From assembly GCF_014705655.1 (NCBI RefSeq), contig NZ_JACXIY010000001.1:186001-250000 (forward strand): a stretch of 64,000 nucleotides of DNA, read 5' to 3'. A model generated the notes under the pieces. That model had not been told where the DNA came from, did no database searches, and worked only from the letters and a program-made list of their open reading frames with translations. This DNA comes from Paenibacillus arenilitoris. Lineage in GTDB: Bacteria > Bacillota > Bacilli > Paenibacillales > Paenibacillaceae. Position numbers and translations under genes: made by a program. Numbering within the stretch: the stretch's first letter is position 1; the number at the start of each line of letters is the position of its first letter. Below are positions 63,428-64,000 of this stretch, one piece after another.

Positions 63428-64000
63428 TCAATGAGCCTGACGAGGGACCGCCTTAGCCTTCGTGCCTGCTGCGGCTTCCTGAACCTTCAGCTCGGCAAGC
63501 AGCTTATCGCCTTCGACGTCGAGGTTGGGCAGCAGCCGATCCATCCACTTCGGCAGCCACCAGGCTTTGTCGCCGAAGACTGCCATGACCGCAGGGACAA
63601 GCGCCATGCGGACGAAGAAGGCGTCAATGAGGATGCCGATCGCCAGCGCGAAGCCGATCTGCTTGATCATGATGTCATGGGCGAATATAAACCCGGCGAA
63701 TACGGAAACCATGATGACGGCCGCGGCTACGACGACGCGGCTGGCCTGATCGTAGCCGTGAACGACGCTCTCCTTGCCGTGAAGCCCATGGACGTAAGAT
63801 TCGCGCATGGAGCTGACCAGGAACACTTGATAGTCCATCGCGAGCCCGTAAAGAATGCCGGTAACCATAATCGGCATGAAGCTGAGCAGCGGGCCGCCCG
63901 TGTCGAAGCCGAAGGCGGCATTCAGCCATCCCCACTGGAACACGGCCGTCGTAATCCCGAACGTGGCGAGCACGCTGAGCAGGAAGCCGATCGTCGCTTT
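63428..64000 (-). CDS. MMPL/RND-family transporter, C-terminal part
   Basis: 191 codons visible; the frame stays open to the right edge, so the N-terminal part lies outside. Four to five membrane helices with the MMPL signature GLAMDYQVFLVS, whose Asp is involved in proton coupling, then RVVVAAAVIMVSVFAGF and FALAIGILIDAFFVRMALVP. The C-terminal cytoplasmic tail is Ala/Lys-rich. Export of lipids or drugs is the family role. It is unrelated to the glycan genes and marks the end of the degradation region. Confidence 0.93.
   Translation of the reverse strand, partial: KATIGFLLSVLATFGITTAVFQWGWLNAAFGFDTGGPLLSFMPIMVTGILYGLAMDYQVFLVSSMRESYVHGLHGKESVVHGYDQASRVVVAAAVIMVSVFAGFIFAHDIMIKQIGFALAIGILIDAFFVRMALVPAVMAVFGDKAWWLPKWMDRLLPNLDVEGDKLLAELKVQEAAAGTKAKAVPRQAH

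Noticed and set aside
1..64000. CRISPR arrays, tRNA/rRNA genes, insertion sequences and phage genes
   Set aside because: No regularly spaced repeats, cloverleaf-like segments, transposase motifs or terminal inverted repeats were recognised on reading both strands.

Overview
The window reads as a plant-cell-wall degradation region from a Gram-positive bacterium of the Paenibacillaceae (Paenibacillus/Cohnella-like). This is inferred from the dense mix of LplB/LplC-type sugar permeases, lipoprotein solute-binding proteins, large membrane-bound AraC regulators, S-layer-homology (SLH) proteins, strong AGGAGG-type ribosome sites with frequent TTG/GTG starts, and fairly GC-rich genes. No rRNA, tRNA, CRISPR array, prophage or transposase gene was seen.

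Layout. (1) 1-7816, xylan block: the end of a linker-containing GH10 xylanase, a GH43 xylosidase, a second GH10 without signal peptide, a second GH43, an orphan solute-binding lipoprotein and, tail to tail with it, an AraC regulator. (2) 7998-17913, a self-contained locus: a LacI repressor divergent from a seven-gene operon of two DUF4832-type proteins, a NAT_N/GNAT_C-like protein, a Gfo/Idh/MocA oxidoreductase and a complete permease-permease-binding-protein importer. Its glycan is unknown. (3) 18022-20670, unrelated singletons: a membrane protein, a small SLH protein and an orphan nicotianamine-synthase-like (CntL-type) enzyme. (4) 20884-39905, pectin/rhamnogalacturonan block: membrane AraC, importer, GH105, GH43, a cupin AraC, GH95, GH28 and a 1611-residue secreted pectate lyase-pectin methylesterase fusion. 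(5) 39943-46760: a deletion scar joining a permease fragment to an AraC fragment, a Bcr/CflA-type MFS exporter, a StyA-like flavoprotein flanked by two decayed hydrolase tails, and a two-component system with a propeller lipoprotein. (6) 47212-63326: Gfo/Idh oxidoreductase, TIM-barrel isomerase, importer, an N-terminally truncated oxidoreductase, membrane AraC, a 2040-residue SLH-anchored DUF4091/GH123-like protein and an internally deleted beta-galactosidase-like pseudogene. (7) The C-terminal end of an MMPL transporter runs off the right edge on the minus strand.

How it fits together. Secreted or surface enzymes cut xylan and pectin. Four binding proteins and three permease pairs import oligosaccharides. 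No ABC ATPase is encoded here, so a shared MsmX-type ATPase from elsewhere is expected. Intracellular GH10, GH43, GH105, GH95, GH28 and oxidoreductase/isomerase enzymes would finish the breakdown. Regulation seems local (LacI, four AraC proteins), with one good candidate CcpA site at 30939.

Most unusual points: the DUF4832/GNAT-like/Gfo-Idh locus, in which the second DUF4832 copy has lost both candidate catalytic glutamates; an identical promoter-plus-CCCGGG-palindrome geometry in front of two neighbouring operons (47140 and 49266); several independent deletion scars (40.1, 52.9 and 62.9 kb); and the orphan CntL-like gene. All functional calls come from reading motifs by eye; no database search was possible.
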